From Aggregatilinea lenta (GTDB lineage: Bacteria > Chloroflexota > Anaerolineae > Aggregatilineales > Aggregatilineaceae), in contig NZ_BFCB01000004.1 in the NCBI RefSeq assembly GCF_003569045.1, positions 62,001 through 126,000 of the forward strand: DNA of 64,000 nucleotides. Reading direction: 5' to 3'. Shown here one piece after another: positions 24,990-34,152 of the stretch (position 1 is the stretch's first letter; every line of letters begins with the position of its first letter). The notes beneath the pieces were generated by a model that was not told the origin of the DNA, searched no databases, and was given only the letters and a program-made list of their open reading frames with translations. The translations under genes and the position numbers were made by a program.

Positions 24990-27515
24990 TTATTCCGCTA
25001 TGCCAGACGTGGGACGTTCGTCCGGCGGCACCCATGCGCCGACCTGGAAATGCACGGGATCGGTCGTCACGGTAGAGCCATCGCTCAGAACGACCTCGGC
25101 CACCAGATCGTGCTCGCCGGGCTGCAGCGTCCACCACAGGCTGAAGGGCCGCTCATCGACCGTGTCGAGCGGATCGCCGTCGAGCAGGTAGATCACCGAC
25201 TGCGCGTTGGTCGGCACGGCGACCGTGAAACGGATGCGCTGCTCGTCCGGTGGAAGCTGTGGTGACAGCCGGAACACGGTGTACGGATCGGGGGAAAGCA
25301 GCCGCGCGGGGACCTGTTCGCCACCGACGATCTGCGCGCCAACCGGCGGCTGAGGGATGCCCTGCCGGATCGCCCAGTCGTGCGCTTCGGGGGGCAGCAC
25401 CAGATAGACGCGCTCCTCGCGGGCTTCGGGCGGGGTGGTGTCGTCCGCCAGCAGGCCGGTGCGCTGGTCGAGCACGAAGGTCTGGTAGAGGTTGTCCTCT
25501 TCGGTGGGTACGGTACCCTCGATGAACCAGTCGCGGCGCGTCGTGGGGCAAGCCGGGGTCGGTAGCAGGCCGGACGTGGCGCAGACTTCCGCCTGGGTCA
25601 CACCCTCCGGCACGCTGAACTCGATTTCCGGCTGGCCGAGCAGCACACGCCGCATGAACTCGTGCCAGATCGGACCCGCGCCGCTGATGCCGCTCACGTC
25701 GACCATCGGCGTGTTATCCGCGTTGCCGACCCACACGCCCGTGACGAGGTTCGGCGTGTAGCCGACCGTCCAGTTGTCGCGGAAGTCGGTCGTGGTGCCG
25801 GTTTTGGCCGCGGCGGGCCGCCCGATGTTCAGCACGCTGCCTGCGCCAAATGACGGGATACGCGCGGCGTTGTCGCTGAGGATGTCGGTGATCAGAAACG
25901 TCACGCGCGGGTCGATGACCGGATTGGTCTGGACGGTGGGCTGCCACTCGTAGAGCACATCCCCGTCGCGGTCGCGCACTTCGAGAATCATCGCCGGATT
26001 GACGCGGTAGCCGCCGTTCGCCAGCGCGGCGTAGGCGGCGGTGAGTTCCAGCAGGCGTACCTCGCCCCCGCCGAGCGTCAGCGCCAGGTCGAAGCGGCTG
26101 GTGTCGGTCAGCGTCGTGATGCCCAGCCGGGTCGTCAGGCTCACCAGCGAGTCCAGCCCGATGTGATCGAGCGCGATTACGGCGGGGATGTTGTACGACG
26201 AGGCCAGCGCCTCGCGGACCAGCACCGGGCCGTGCTCGACCATGCCATAATTCGAGGGTGTGTAACTTTCGAGCCGCCGGGTGACGAACGGCGTGCCGAT
26301 GTCGAGCACCATTGTCGCGGGCGTCCACGGATCGGGCTGCGCCGGGTCGAACGCGGCGGCATAGGTGAACGGCTTGAGCGCCGATCCCGGCTGGCGCGGA
26401 GCCAACGCCGCATTGACCGCGCCGTCGATGCGCACGTTGAAGTAATCCGGGCTGCCGAGCATCGCCAGCACCTGTCCTGTGGCGGGGTCTATGCTGACCA
26501 GTGCCGCGTTCTGCGCGTTGTGCGCCGGTTCCCCCGCAGGCGGATCGTTCAGGCGGTCCAGGTGGCGGCGGGTGGCTTCTTCGGCAGTGCGCTGCCAGTC
26601 GAGATCGAGTGTGGTGGTGACGGTCAGTCCGCCTGCGTACAACTGGTCGGGATAGTCGCGTTCGAGTTGGGTCCACACCGCTGCCACGAAATGGGGCGCT
26701 TCGATGGGGAAGGACGTGGACGCGAATTGCAGCTCCTCGTCGAATGCCTGATTCGCCTGCGCCTGCGCGATCACGTCGTGGCGCACCATCAGGTCGAGCA
26801 CGACGCGCTGCCGGTCTTTGGCGGCGTCGGGATTGCTGAGCGGATCGTACTGCGACGGGGCCTGGGGCAGCCCGGCCAGCAGCGCACATTCTGCCAGCGA
26901 CAGCTCACCCGCGCTCTTGCCGAAGTAGGCGCGCGCGGCGGCTTCGATGCCGTAGGCCAGATTGCCGTAATAGGTCTGGTTGAGGTAGAGCGCCAGGATC
27001 TCGTCGCGCGAGTAATGCTGCGTCAGCTCGATCGCCAGAATTCCCTCGCGCAGCTTGCGCTGCAGTGAGCGCTCGGCGCGTTGTTCGGGGTCGAGCAGCA
27101 GATTGCGCGCGACCTGCTGGGTGATCGTGCTGCCGCCCGCGACGACTTCGCCACCCTTGAGGTTGATCCACAGCGCGCGCGCAATGCCTTCCACATCCAC
27201 GCCGGGGTGCCGGTAGAAGTTGACGTCCTCGGTCGCCAGCGTCGCCTGAACGACGCACGCGGACATCTGGTCCAGCGGAATCACTTCGTTCACGCCGGTA
27301 TCGGGGTCCGCGATCTGGTACAGTAGGCGGCCCTGACGGTCGTAAATGCGCGTGCTGGGCAGGGCGAGACCGTCTTCGAGCGCATCCACCGGCGGCAGGC
27401 CAACCAGCAGCCACGCGTAGAGCGCGCCGCCGACGACGAGCGCCAGCGCGGTGAGCACCAGCGCGACCTTTTGCCAGCGCCGCCGCGCCTTCCAAAACTG
27501 CCACGCGCGTTTCAT
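24990..27515 (-). CDS. Class A penicillin-binding protein (transglycosylase-transpeptidase, PBP1C-like tail)
   Basis: An 841-residue bifunctional murein synthase. One TM helix (about 18-36) precedes the GT51 domain (about 50-225), with EDVNFYRHPG, GGSTITQQVARN and RKLREGILAIELTQHYSRDEIL (split motifs here). The transpeptidase domain (about 330-640) has the SxxK serine in PGSALKPF, SxN in SSYNIP and KTGTT. The last 150 residues resemble the C-terminal domain of PbpC-type proteins (VPTNAQSVIYLLDGDPLDTV). It builds and cross-links peptidoglycan outside the membrane. Confidence 0.93.
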   Translation of the reverse strand: MKRAWQFWKARRRWQKVALVLTALALVVGGALYAWLLVGLPPVDALEDGLALPSTRIYDRQGRLLYQIADPDTGVNEVIPLDQMSACVVQATLATEDVNFYRHPGVDVEGIARALWINLKGGEVVAGGSTITQQVARNLLLDPEQRAERSLQRKLREGILAIELTQHYSRDEILALYLNQTYYGNLAYGIEAAARAYFGKSAGELSLAECALLAGLPQAPSQYDPLSNPDAAKDRQRVVLDLMVRHDVIAQAQANQAFDEELQFASTSFPIEAPHFVAAVWTQLERDYPDQLYAGGLTVTTTLDLDWQRTAEEATRRHLDRLNDPPAGEPAHNAQNAALVSIDPATGQVLAMLGSPDYFNVRIDGAVNAALAPRQPGSALKPFTYAAAFDPAQPDPWTPATMVLDIGTPFVTRRLESYTPSNYGMVEHGPVLVREALASSYNIPAVIALDHIGLDSLVSLTTRLGITTLTDTSRFDLALTLGGGEVRLLELTAAYAALANGGYRVNPAMILEVRDRDGDVLYEWQPTVQTNPVIDPRVTFLITDILSDNAARIPSFGAGSVLNIGRPAAAKTGTTTDFRDNWTVGYTPNLVTGVWVGNADNTPMVDVSGISGAGPIWHEFMRRVLLGQPEIEFSVPEGVTQAEVCATSGLLPTPACPTTRRDWFIEGTVPTEEDNLYQTFVLDQRTGLLADDTTPPEAREERVYLVLPPEAHDWAIRQGIPQPPVGAQIVGGEQVPARLLSPDPYTVFRLSPQLPPDEQRIRFTVAVPTNAQSVIYLLDGDPLDTVDERPFSLWWTLQPGEHDLVAEVVLSDGSTVTTDPVHFQVGAWVPPDERPTSGIAE

Positions 27516-27634
27516 CTCGATCCCATCACTCCGCTGCCATGCCCGAACCGTAGCTCCATTCTACGGCGAACGCATGGCGTGCCGAGCGCTTGCTCGCCCA
27601 CGCTTGGCCCACGGTCCGCCTGTGACGTCCCGTT

Positions 27635-27883
27635 TCAAGGCGCGACGGTGTCGGGCTCGTCGTCGCTTTCCTCGCCGATCAGTTCCAGGTCGCCCTGCGC
27701 GGGATCGTATTCGACGCGCCAACCGGACAGATCGACATCGTTCTTCAGCTCGAAGTCCGCGATAATCGCGGTCCATAGGTCGGGATCCAGCTCGACGCCG
27801 CGCATGCCAATCGGCGTGCTGATGATCAGCGTCACGCCGTCGCGGTTGTGGTCGGTGCGCATGATGGTGCCTCGGTATCGCAT
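27635..27883 (-). CDS. Small conserved-looking hypothetical protein
   Basis: An 82-residue acidic protein: MRYRGTIMRTDHNRDGVTLI, then beta-rich sequence and an acidic tail (EESDDEPD). AGAAGGA lies seven bases before the ATG, which supports it being real. No cysteine, signal peptide or membrane helix is seen. Function unknown. Confidence 0.55.
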   Translation of the reverse strand: MRYRGTIMRTDHNRDGVTLIISTPIGMRGVELDPDLWTAIIADFELKNDVDLSGWRVEYDPAQGDLELIGEESDDEPDTVAP

Positions 27884-28049
27884 GGCGCTATCCTTCTGCG
27901 CGGGCGCTCTTGCCCGACGCGGTTTCCTGTTATAATGGCTGCTCGAAAGATTTTGACTCCCGGTTGGCCGCGATTGGTCGTTCGCCGGTCACCTCCTTAT
28001 GCTTGGGGTGCTGCGTGCACCGGCAAGACTGGCAAGGCGACAGACTCCC

Positions 28050-28766
28050 ATGAATGTTGACCAACTGGTGCGGTCCAGCCGCGACCTGCTCGACCTCGAC
28101 CTCGGCCCCGATCTTCAGCGCGCGTTCAGCATTTACGCCGACGAACTGCTGGCCTGGAACGAGAACGTCAACCTGACCGCCATCACCGCGCCCGAAGCGG
28201 TCGAGATGCGCCACTTCCTCGATTCGCTGGCAGTACTGCGGGCGGTATCGTTGAGTTCGGGTATGCGTGTGATCGATGTGGGAACCGGCGCGGGGTTCCC
28301 TGGGCTGCCGCTGCGGTTGATCTGCCCGGCGATTGAGTTGACCTTGCTGGAAGCCACCGCTAAAAAGACTGCTTTCTTAGAGCATATCGTGAAACGGCTG
28401 AAACTGAACAATGTTCGTGTGCTCAACGCGCGGGCCGAGGACGCGGGTCAAATGCCCGATCAGCGCGAGCGGTACGACCTGGTGCTGGCGCGGGCGGTGG
28501 CTCAGATGCCGGTCCTGATGGAGTATCTGCTGCCGTTCTGCCGGGTTGGTGGGCTGTGCGTGGCGCTTAAGGGCGAGTCGGCGCACGCCGAGACGCGTCA
28601 GGCCGAAACCGCGCTGCAACTGCTCGGCGGCCACCTGGAAAAGATCATCCCGGTCGAGCTGCCGCAGGTCCCGGAAACGCATTACCTCGTGCTGGTCAAG
28701 AAGGTCGCGGCGACTCCGCCCGCCTATCCGCGCCGCGCGGGTATGCCCACGAAACGACCGTTGTAG
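28050..28766 (+). CDS. rsmG: 16S rRNA (guanine527-N7)-methyltransferase RsmG
   Basis: A 238-residue SAM-dependent methyltransferase (GidB family) that methylates G527 of 16S rRNA. The order is ENVNLTAI, MRHFLDSLA, the SAM loop DVGTGAGFPGLPL, LLEATAKKTAFL, and the acid-base ARAVAQM. I chose ATG 28050, which gives the family length; an upstream in-frame ATG at 27999 adds 17 residues. TATAAT lies at 27931-27936. It is convergent with recF. Confidence 0.94.
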   Translation: MNVDQLVRSSRDLLDLDLGPDLQRAFSIYADELLAWNENVNLTAITAPEAVEMRHFLDSLAVLRAVSLSSGMRVIDVGTGAGFPGLPLRLICPAIELTLLEATAKKTAFLEHIVKRLKLNNVRVLNARAEDAGQMPDQRERYDLVLARAVAQMPVLMEYLLPFCRVGGLCVALKGESAHAETRQAETALQLLGGHLEKIIPVELPQVPETHYLVLVKKVAATPPAYPRRAGMPTKRPL

Positions 28767-28784
28767 ACGGAACCGCGATTTTTA

Positions 28785-28810
28785 TAGGAACCATTCATGA
28801 ATGGTCCCTA
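28785..28810. repeat. Near-perfect 26-bp palindrome between convergent rsmG and recF
   Basis: The core ACCATTCATGAATGGT is perfectly self-complementary and is flanked by TAGGA/CCCTA pairs with one mismatch. It is similar in style to the TAGGGG...CCCCTA palindrome at 45554 and may belong to a dispersed palindromic repeat family. It could serve both genes as a weak terminator. Confidence 0.5.
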
Positions 28811-28842
28811 CCGGTGCATCCCAATTTGAGAAAAACAAGCAT

Positions 28843-30063
28843 CTACCCGATAGGGTCCGTGGCGGAGATGATCTGGCCCTGGCTGACCTGCCAGCGCGTG
28901 GTGTTGTTGAGGAAGCCCGGCGTGAAGATGTCCGGCTCGGTGGTGGTCAGCAGCACCTGCGACGCCTCGCTGACCCGATCCAACAGGTAGGCCCGCCGCC
29001 GTGCGTCCAGTTCCGCGACGACCTCGTCCAGCAGCAGCACCGGCCATTCCCCGATGGCGTCGTGCATCCATTCCAGCTCGGCCAGCTTGAGCGACATCAC
29101 GCCCGTGCGCGCCTGCCCACGCGAGCCGTACAGCCCCAGGTCGTGCCCATTGACCATCAGGCGCAGCTCGTCGCGCTGCGGGCCGATGAGCGTCATGCCG
29201 CGCGCGATCTCCTCGCCCTGAATCTCCTCCAGGCGGCTCTGGAACTGTGCCGCGATCTCCTGCGCGCCCAGTTGACGGTGGAGATCCAGGCCCAGCACGT
29301 CGAACGACATCTGGCCGTTCGTTTCCGCGGTCGGACTGAAGCCCGGCAGATACTTCAATTCCAGGTCCTCGTCGCCGCCGGACAGCTCGTCGTGGATGCG
29401 GCGCGCCTTGACTTCGAGCTGGCGCAGTAACTGCTGCCGCCCGGCGACCAGCGTCGCGCCGGACTCGGTGATCTGGTCGTTCCAGTAGCCCAACTCGCCG
29501 GGACTGGCTTCGCGGTCGGAGATACGCTTGAGCAGCGCATTGCGCTGGACGAGCACCTTGTCGAAGGTCGCCAGCGCGCGGCAGTATTCGTTATCCGTCT
29601 GGCAGAGCGTGATGTTCATGTAGCGCCGCCGCTCGGCGGGTGCGCCCTCGACCAGGGCCAGATCCTGCGGGAGGAACATCACCACGTTAATCTGCCCGAT
29701 GAGGTCCATCACGCGGCGTGGAACGCCGTTGATCTTCACTTGCTTGCGGAAGCGGTCGCCGTCGTTCCCCACGGAATCCAGCGAGATGATGACTTCGACA
29801 CGGTTAAGTGTTTCACGCGCGCCGCTGATCTCGGCGGCAATGCGCGCAAATGGCAAAATGTCGCGCTCCGCGTGCCAGTTAATCAACTGCCGGTCCGACC
29901 CGGTATAGGGCGAGCGGGACGTCGCCAGATAATAGATCGCTTCGAGCAGGCTGGTTTTACCCTGCGCGTTGGCCCCATGCAGCAGAATCGGGCCAGGTGG
30001 CAGCGTGACTTCCAGGCGTGCATAGTTGCGGAAATTCTGAAGGGAGAGGTGTTCGATTCGCAT
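28843..30063 (-). CDS. recF: DNA replication and repair protein RecF
   Basis: A 406-residue SMC-like ATPase of recombination repair that helps load RecA at gaps. Walker A is GANAQGKTS (30-38); the signature-like SRGQART and Walker B VLLLDEVVAELD lie in the C-terminal half. LQNFRNYARLEV and LVEGAPAERRRYMN are typical. No dnaA, dnaN or gyrB neighbour is present, so recF is outside its common cluster here. It starts at ATG 30063. Confidence 0.95.
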   Translation of the reverse strand: MRIEHLSLQNFRNYARLEVTLPPGPILLHGANAQGKTSLLEAIYYLATSRSPYTGSDRQLINWHAERDILPFARIAAEISGARETLNRVEVIISLDSVGNDGDRFRKQVKINGVPRRVMDLIGQINVVMFLPQDLALVEGAPAERRRYMNITLCQTDNEYCRALATFDKVLVQRNALLKRISDREASPGELGYWNDQITESGATLVAGRQQLLRQLEVKARRIHDELSGGDEDLELKYLPGFSPTAETNGQMSFDVLGLDLHRQLGAQEIAAQFQSRLEEIQGEEIARGMTLIGPQRDELRLMVNGHDLGLYGSRGQARTGVMSLKLAELEWMHDAIGEWPVLLLDEVVAELDARRRAYLLDRVSEASQVLLTTTEPDIFTPGFLNNTTRWQVSQGQIISATDPIG

Positions 30064-30236
30064 GAATAACTGGGAAATCCTGCCCGTTGAGCATACCCGC
30101 TAAGTATACCTCGCGGCGCGGCGTAATCCCACTCGAATCCTGCCCCACATGCCCGAAATACACGCCGGGTTTTCCCTTATCTGAGCACGCTGTCATGCGC
30201 ACTGTAGGCCGCGTGTCAGCCGCCGTCTTGAACCTG

Positions 30237-31040
30237 CTACAGGTCGAGCAGCACGGGTACACCCAGCCGGAAGGCGAGGTATACCGCGTACAGAAACTCC
30301 TTGAGGGCGGTGGTGCTCACGTCGTCGCCCGGCGCGTGCGTGTGCTGGAACGGGACGTGCTCGTCGAGCCAGTCCTGTGAGGGCGGCACGGCGAGCTGCA
30401 TCATCACGTCCGCGTCGAGATCGGCAGGGACGCCGCCGAAAAACTGGAGCAGCAGCGACCCGTGCGCAGGGTAGATCGGCCCGGAGAGGAATAGCATCTC
30501 GAAGACCTGATCGCCCGTGATCGTCACGCCGCCAAACTCGCGGTCCGGCGGGGTATCGCTCTCGAAGAACACGCCAGGGTCGGCGCGTAGATGGGCCGTG
30601 TGCTCGCCCGTGTAGTTCATCTCGCGCAGCGCGCGCTGGAGCAGCATATAGGGCAGGGGATGCTCGTTGTCCGGCAGTTGGGCGATCAGCCAGCGCTCCG
30701 CCTCGTAGGAAATCGGGTAGTTGATCGTGCCGATGCAGCCGAACGGCACGCCGATGCGGTTGGCCGGGCAGCCCGCGCAGTAGGGCTGGTAAGGGATCAG
30801 CTCCTCGGCGGCGTCGAGCAGGTCCTGCACGACGATGACTTCCGTTTCCTCACCGCCCTCTGGTGAGCGACGCACCATTTCGAAGCCCATCTCTTTGGGC
30901 GAGCGCTGGTCACCGCTGTCGCGGTAGAGCTTGATGATCGCGGCGGCCCGGTCGCGGCCCTTGAGGCGGCCCATCAGGCCCTCAAGCGTCAGCGTGCGCT
31001 TCGGTTCGCAGTCGTAGTGAATTACGTAGTCAATCGCCAT
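30237..31040 (-). CDS. Conserved hypothetical protein with Cys motif
   Basis: A 267-residue soluble protein that I do not recognise. A CAGCPANRIGVPFGCIG stretch near the middle (three cysteines) could bind metal or a cluster. YVIHYDCEPKRTLTLEGLMGRLKGRDRAAAI opens it. The rest is rich in acidic and aromatic residues and includes MLLQRALREMNYTGEHTAHLR. I chose ATG 31040, with GAAGGAG upstream; an in-frame start at 31238 lies within the next gene's territory. It lies downstream of the PA14-SH3 gene, past a hairpin. Confidence 0.6.
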   Translation of the reverse strand: MAIDYVIHYDCEPKRTLTLEGLMGRLKGRDRAAAIIKLYRDSGDQRSPKEMGFEMVRRSPEGGEETEVIVVQDLLDAAEELIPYQPYCAGCPANRIGVPFGCIGTINYPISYEAERWLIAQLPDNEHPLPYMLLQRALREMNYTGEHTAHLRADPGVFFESDTPPDREFGGVTITGDQVFEMLFLSGPIYPAHGSLLLQFFGGVPADLDADVMMQLAVPPSQDWLDEHVPFQHTHAPGDDVSTTALKEFLYAVYLAFRLGVPVLLDL

Positions 31041-31080
31041 GTGCCGGACCGGCTCCTTCGGGTGCGTGGCGGTTAATAAC

Positions 31081-31112
31081 AGCGCCCCACAGCCGTCTGG
31101 GGGTGGGGCGCT
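31081..31112 (-). terminator. Hairpin downstream of the PA14-SH3 gene
   Basis: AGCGCCCCAC (31081-31090) pairs perfectly with GTGGGGCGCT (31103-31112). The minus-strand sequence after the stem is GTTATTAACC, with few T's, so termination may be partial. Confidence 0.5.
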
Positions 31113-31141
31113 TGTCTCAATGCGTGGTGTTGCGCGGCGCG

Positions 31142-32941
31142 CTAGCGGATTTGCAGGTCCTCGTAGCGGCCTTCGATGATCTGGGTATACGGCGAGCTGA
31201 CCCAGCCGCTTTGCCCATCGTAGCTGATCAGGTACCACGCGCCGTTGGTGTTGCGGCCCTCGATGACGAATTCCGCGTTACCCGGCACGCTGCCGATGTC
31301 CTGGCCGCGCACGCTGGCTGCGTCGCGCAGCACAATGTTGCTGTAGGCGCGTCCGCGCACCGTGATCGGCTCGCCGCTTTCGGTCTGCGGCACGTAGATC
31401 TGTCCGGCGGGCGGCGCAGGCATGATCTCGTTACTGACGACGAGGTCGGTGATCCAGCCCTCGACGAACGTCACGTACGGCGAGTAAACCCAGCCGCGAA
31501 TGCCTTCCCAGTTCATCAGGTACCAGCCACCGTTACGGCTGATGGCCTCGATGTTGATGATTGAGTTCTGCGGCACGTTGGCGATAACCTTGCCCCGGTT
31601 GGTGGCCGCGTCGCGCACGGTCAGCGCGTTGAACGCGCGTCCGCGCACGGTCACCTGGGCCGGTTCCGGCGCGGTGACGACGGACGGAGCCGCTTCAGGC
31701 TCGACCTTCGGGATCTTCGAGACGAAGTCCGGCTCGTCGCTGAACAGGTAGACCCAATCGTTGCTGACCCAGGCGGTGGTGCCGTTGTCCAGCTCGATCA
31801 GAATCCAGCGCATGGTGCCCAACGCGCCGACGACCTTGTAGTTATCAGGGTAGTTGATCTTCGTGACGACCGGGTAGCCGGTGGACGGACCGGTGCGCAC
31901 GTTGACGTTGTAACCTGTTGCCGCGGCCCAGATCGGCTTGATCGGGACGGCGGTCGGAGCGGCAGCCGCTGCGCCTGTGCTGCTGCTGCCTGGCTCCGTG
32001 CCTGCGTACCATTCCGCCAGTACGCCCGCGTTGCCCGTGGCGTCATAATACTCCACGCGCAGGACGTGATCCCCGGCGGTGAGCTGGTTCAGGGTGACGG
32101 AGTAGTTGGTGAAGCCGTTCGGCGCGCCATGCCACTCGTCGATGATCTGTGTCACGTCGACCCACATGCGGATGCCGTCATCCGCGCCGACGCGGAAGGT
32201 CCACACGCCCGTGGTTGGGAAGTTGACCGTGGCGGTCCAGCGCGCGCTGAAGTTGTCCGCCTGCACGGCGGCGTCAGGCGAGCCGGTCGCCCAGTTGAAG
32301 TCGATCTTGCCGTCGGTGCGGCTGAGCGCCGGGCTGCCGGACAGATCGGTGTTGTTGAAGTACTGCGCGCTCCAGCTGGCCGCGCTGTTAGTGGCCGTCG
32401 TGGAGGACGTGGACGACGCGGCAGCGGGGGCAGCCGGTGCGCCCGACGTGCCCTGGTACCACTGCACCTGGACGCCCGCGTTACCGGTTGCCTCGTAATA
32501 CTCCACCTTGAGGTCGTGCGGCCCGGCGGTGAGTGCGTCGAGAGTGACGGTGTAGGTGGTGTAGCCATTCGGCGCGCCGTGCCACTCGTTGATGATCTGC
32601 GTCACGTCGATCCACAGACGGATGCCGTCATCCGCACCGACGCGGAAGGTCCATTGGCCGGAGGCCGGGATATTCACGGTCTGCGTCCACCGCACGCTGA
32701 AGTTGTCGGCGGGCACGGCGGCGTCGGGGGAGCCGGTCGCCCAGTTGAAGTCGATCTGGCTGTCTACGCGGGTGAGGACGGGGTTACCCGTCAAATCGGT
32801 ATTGTTGTAATAAGAAGCGTTCCAGTTGGTTCCCGGGTTCGCCTCGGCAGTGCGCGCCGAGCCGGTCGGCAAAAAGTTCATGCCCAGGAGCAGCGCCAGC
32901 GCGGTCATGGCAACCAGCAGGGACATAAGGTGTCTACGCAT
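31142..32941 (-). CDS. Secreted surface protein: two PA14-like domains and three SH3-like domains
   Basis: A 599-residue exported protein. A signal peptide (about 1-33) precedes two PA14-like modules (about 38-165 and 188-315) repeated with an exact 150-residue period; both read IDFNWATGSPDAAV, ADDGIR and HGAPNG. Three SH3b-like modules follow (about 335-405, 430-490, 530-590), each with R-(T/D)-(G/A) and GW(Y/V) patterns such as NVRTGPSTGYPV. PA14 domains bind carbohydrates and SH3b domains bind cell wall, so a wall-anchored glycan-binding role is inferred. A good promoter lies upstream (see 32989-33017). Confidence 0.82.
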   Translation of the reverse strand: MRRHLMSLLVAMTALALLLGMNFLPTGSARTAEANPGTNWNASYYNNTDLTGNPVLTRVDSQIDFNWATGSPDAAVPADNFSVRWTQTVNIPASGQWTFRVGADDGIRLWIDVTQIINEWHGAPNGYTTYTVTLDALTAGPHDLKVEYYEATGNAGVQVQWYQGTSGAPAAPAAASSTSSTTATNSAASWSAQYFNNTDLSGSPALSRTDGKIDFNWATGSPDAAVQADNFSARWTATVNFPTTGVWTFRVGADDGIRMWVDVTQIIDEWHGAPNGFTNYSVTLNQLTAGDHVLRVEYYDATGNAGVLAEWYAGTEPGSSSTGAAAAAPTAVPIKPIWAAATGYNVNVRTGPSTGYPVVTKINYPDNYKVVGALGTMRWILIELDNGTTAWVSNDWVYLFSDEPDFVSKIPKVEPEAAPSVVTAPEPAQVTVRGRAFNALTVRDAATNRGKVIANVPQNSIINIEAISRNGGWYLMNWEGIRGWVYSPYVTFVEGWITDLVVSNEIMPAPPAGQIYVPQTESGEPITVRGRAYSNIVLRDAASVRGQDIGSVPGNAEFVIEGRNTNGAWYLISYDGQSGWVSSPYTQIIEGRYEDLQIR

Positions 32942-32988
32942 TATGTTTTCCCAGTCTCTTGTTAAAGCCGGAACAGTGGTTCCCTGGG

Positions 32989-33017
32989 ATTATAAAAACT
33001 GGGTTACCATCTCGCAA
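32989..33017 (-). promoter_or_regulatory. Promoter of the PA14-SH3 gene
   Basis: On the minus strand, TTGCGA (33012-33017) and a perfect TATAAT (32989-32994) are separated by 17 bases. The start codon is about 48 bases downstream. Confidence 0.7.
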
Positions 33018-33023
33018 CACTTG

Positions 33024-34142
33024 TTAACGGGAGTCAGTCCGTGTCGCCTGTTCGAGGGCGTGCAGCGCGGCACCGGCGGCGCTCTGCCACGTGAAGCGCC
33101 GCGACTGCTCGAAGCCGCGCGCGACGAGCGTCTGGCGCAGGCCGTCGTCGGACACGATTTGCCCGATGGCGGCGGCGATGGCGTCCGTGTCGCGGGGGTT
33201 GACCAGCAGCGCGGCGTCCCCCGCGACTTCCGGCAGGGACGAGGCCGTGCTCGTGATGACGGGCGTGCCGCAGCGCATCGCCTCCAGGACGGGGAAGCCG
33301 AAGCCTTCGTACAGGCTGGGGAAAACCAACGCCAACGCCCCGCTGTACAGCGCCGCGACGTCTTCGTCGCGCACGAAGCCCGTCTCGATCACGCCGTCGA
33401 TGTCGCGCGTCCAGGCCGGATCGTAGAGCCAGCCCGCCGCTCCGGCCAGCGCCAGCGCTACGTCTTCCGTGCGCGACGCCGCGCGCCACTGTGCGTAGCT
33501 CTGCACCAGCCGCGCGATATTCTTGCGAGGCTGTAATGTACCCAGGAACAGCAGGTAGCGTTCCGGCAGGTTGTAGCGCGCCCGCACCGCCGCGATCTGT
33601 GCCGGATCGTCCACCGGAGCGAGCGCCTCGTCCACGCCGGGATACACCAGGCTGATGCGGTTTTCGGGGATGTCGGTGTGTGCGGCCAGATCGCGGGCTG
33701 TCGCCAGCGAATCGACCAGCACGCGTGCCGCGCGCCGTGCGCTGTAACGCGTGGACCATTCCAGATAGCGCCGCGCGCGGGCGGGATGCGCGGCGGGGAA
33801 ATAGATGTAGCCGAGGTCGTGCACGGTGACCACGCCCGGCCCCGGAAATGCCAGCGGCAGTGTGTGTGCGGGCACAAAGGTCACATCGGGGCGACTGCGC
33901 CACAGCGCCGCCGCGAAGCGCGTGTGTGTCCAGGCGCGCGGCCAGGGGATAACGTGCTGCGTGACGTTGAGCCGGGCCGGGAACAGGCCGTCCGGCGGCG
34001 CGTCGCGAAAGTAGAGGCGGAAGTGGTGCGGCGAATCGAGCGCGAGCAGGGCGCGGATCAGTTGCAGCGCGTAGTTCTCCGTGCCGGTGCGTCGCGCCGT
34101 AGTCGCGCGGCTGGCGTCGACGGCGATGGTCAGCGGGCGCAT
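33024..34142 (-). CDS. Glycosyltransferase family 4
   Basis: A 372-residue GT-B enzyme. The N-terminal half starts TIAVDASRATTARRTGTENYALQ; the donor-binding C-terminal half has YLLFLGTLQPRKNI, GFVRDEDVAALYSGA, and the EX7E-type YEGFGFPVLEAM. It would transfer a sugar from a nucleotide donor to a growing surface glycan, acting on the cytoplasmic side. It is similar in layout to the enzyme at 49722. Its start at 34142 lies 10 bases after the acidic membrane protein gene, so the two may be co-transcribed. Confidence 0.9.
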   Translation of the reverse strand: MRPLTIAVDASRATTARRTGTENYALQLIRALLALDSPHHFRLYFRDAPPDGLFPARLNVTQHVIPWPRAWTHTRFAAALWRSRPDVTFVPAHTLPLAFPGPGVVTVHDLGYIYFPAAHPARARRYLEWSTRYSARRAARVLVDSLATARDLAAHTDIPENRISLVYPGVDEALAPVDDPAQIAAVRARYNLPERYLLFLGTLQPRKNIARLVQSYAQWRAASRTEDVALALAGAAGWLYDPAWTRDIDGVIETGFVRDEDVAALYSGALALVFPSLYEGFGFPVLEAMRCGTPVITSTASSLPEVAGDAALLVNPRDTDAIAAAIGQIVSDDGLRQTLVARGFEQSRRFTWQSAAGAALHALEQATRTDSR

Positions 34143-34152
34143 CGTCGGGGCG

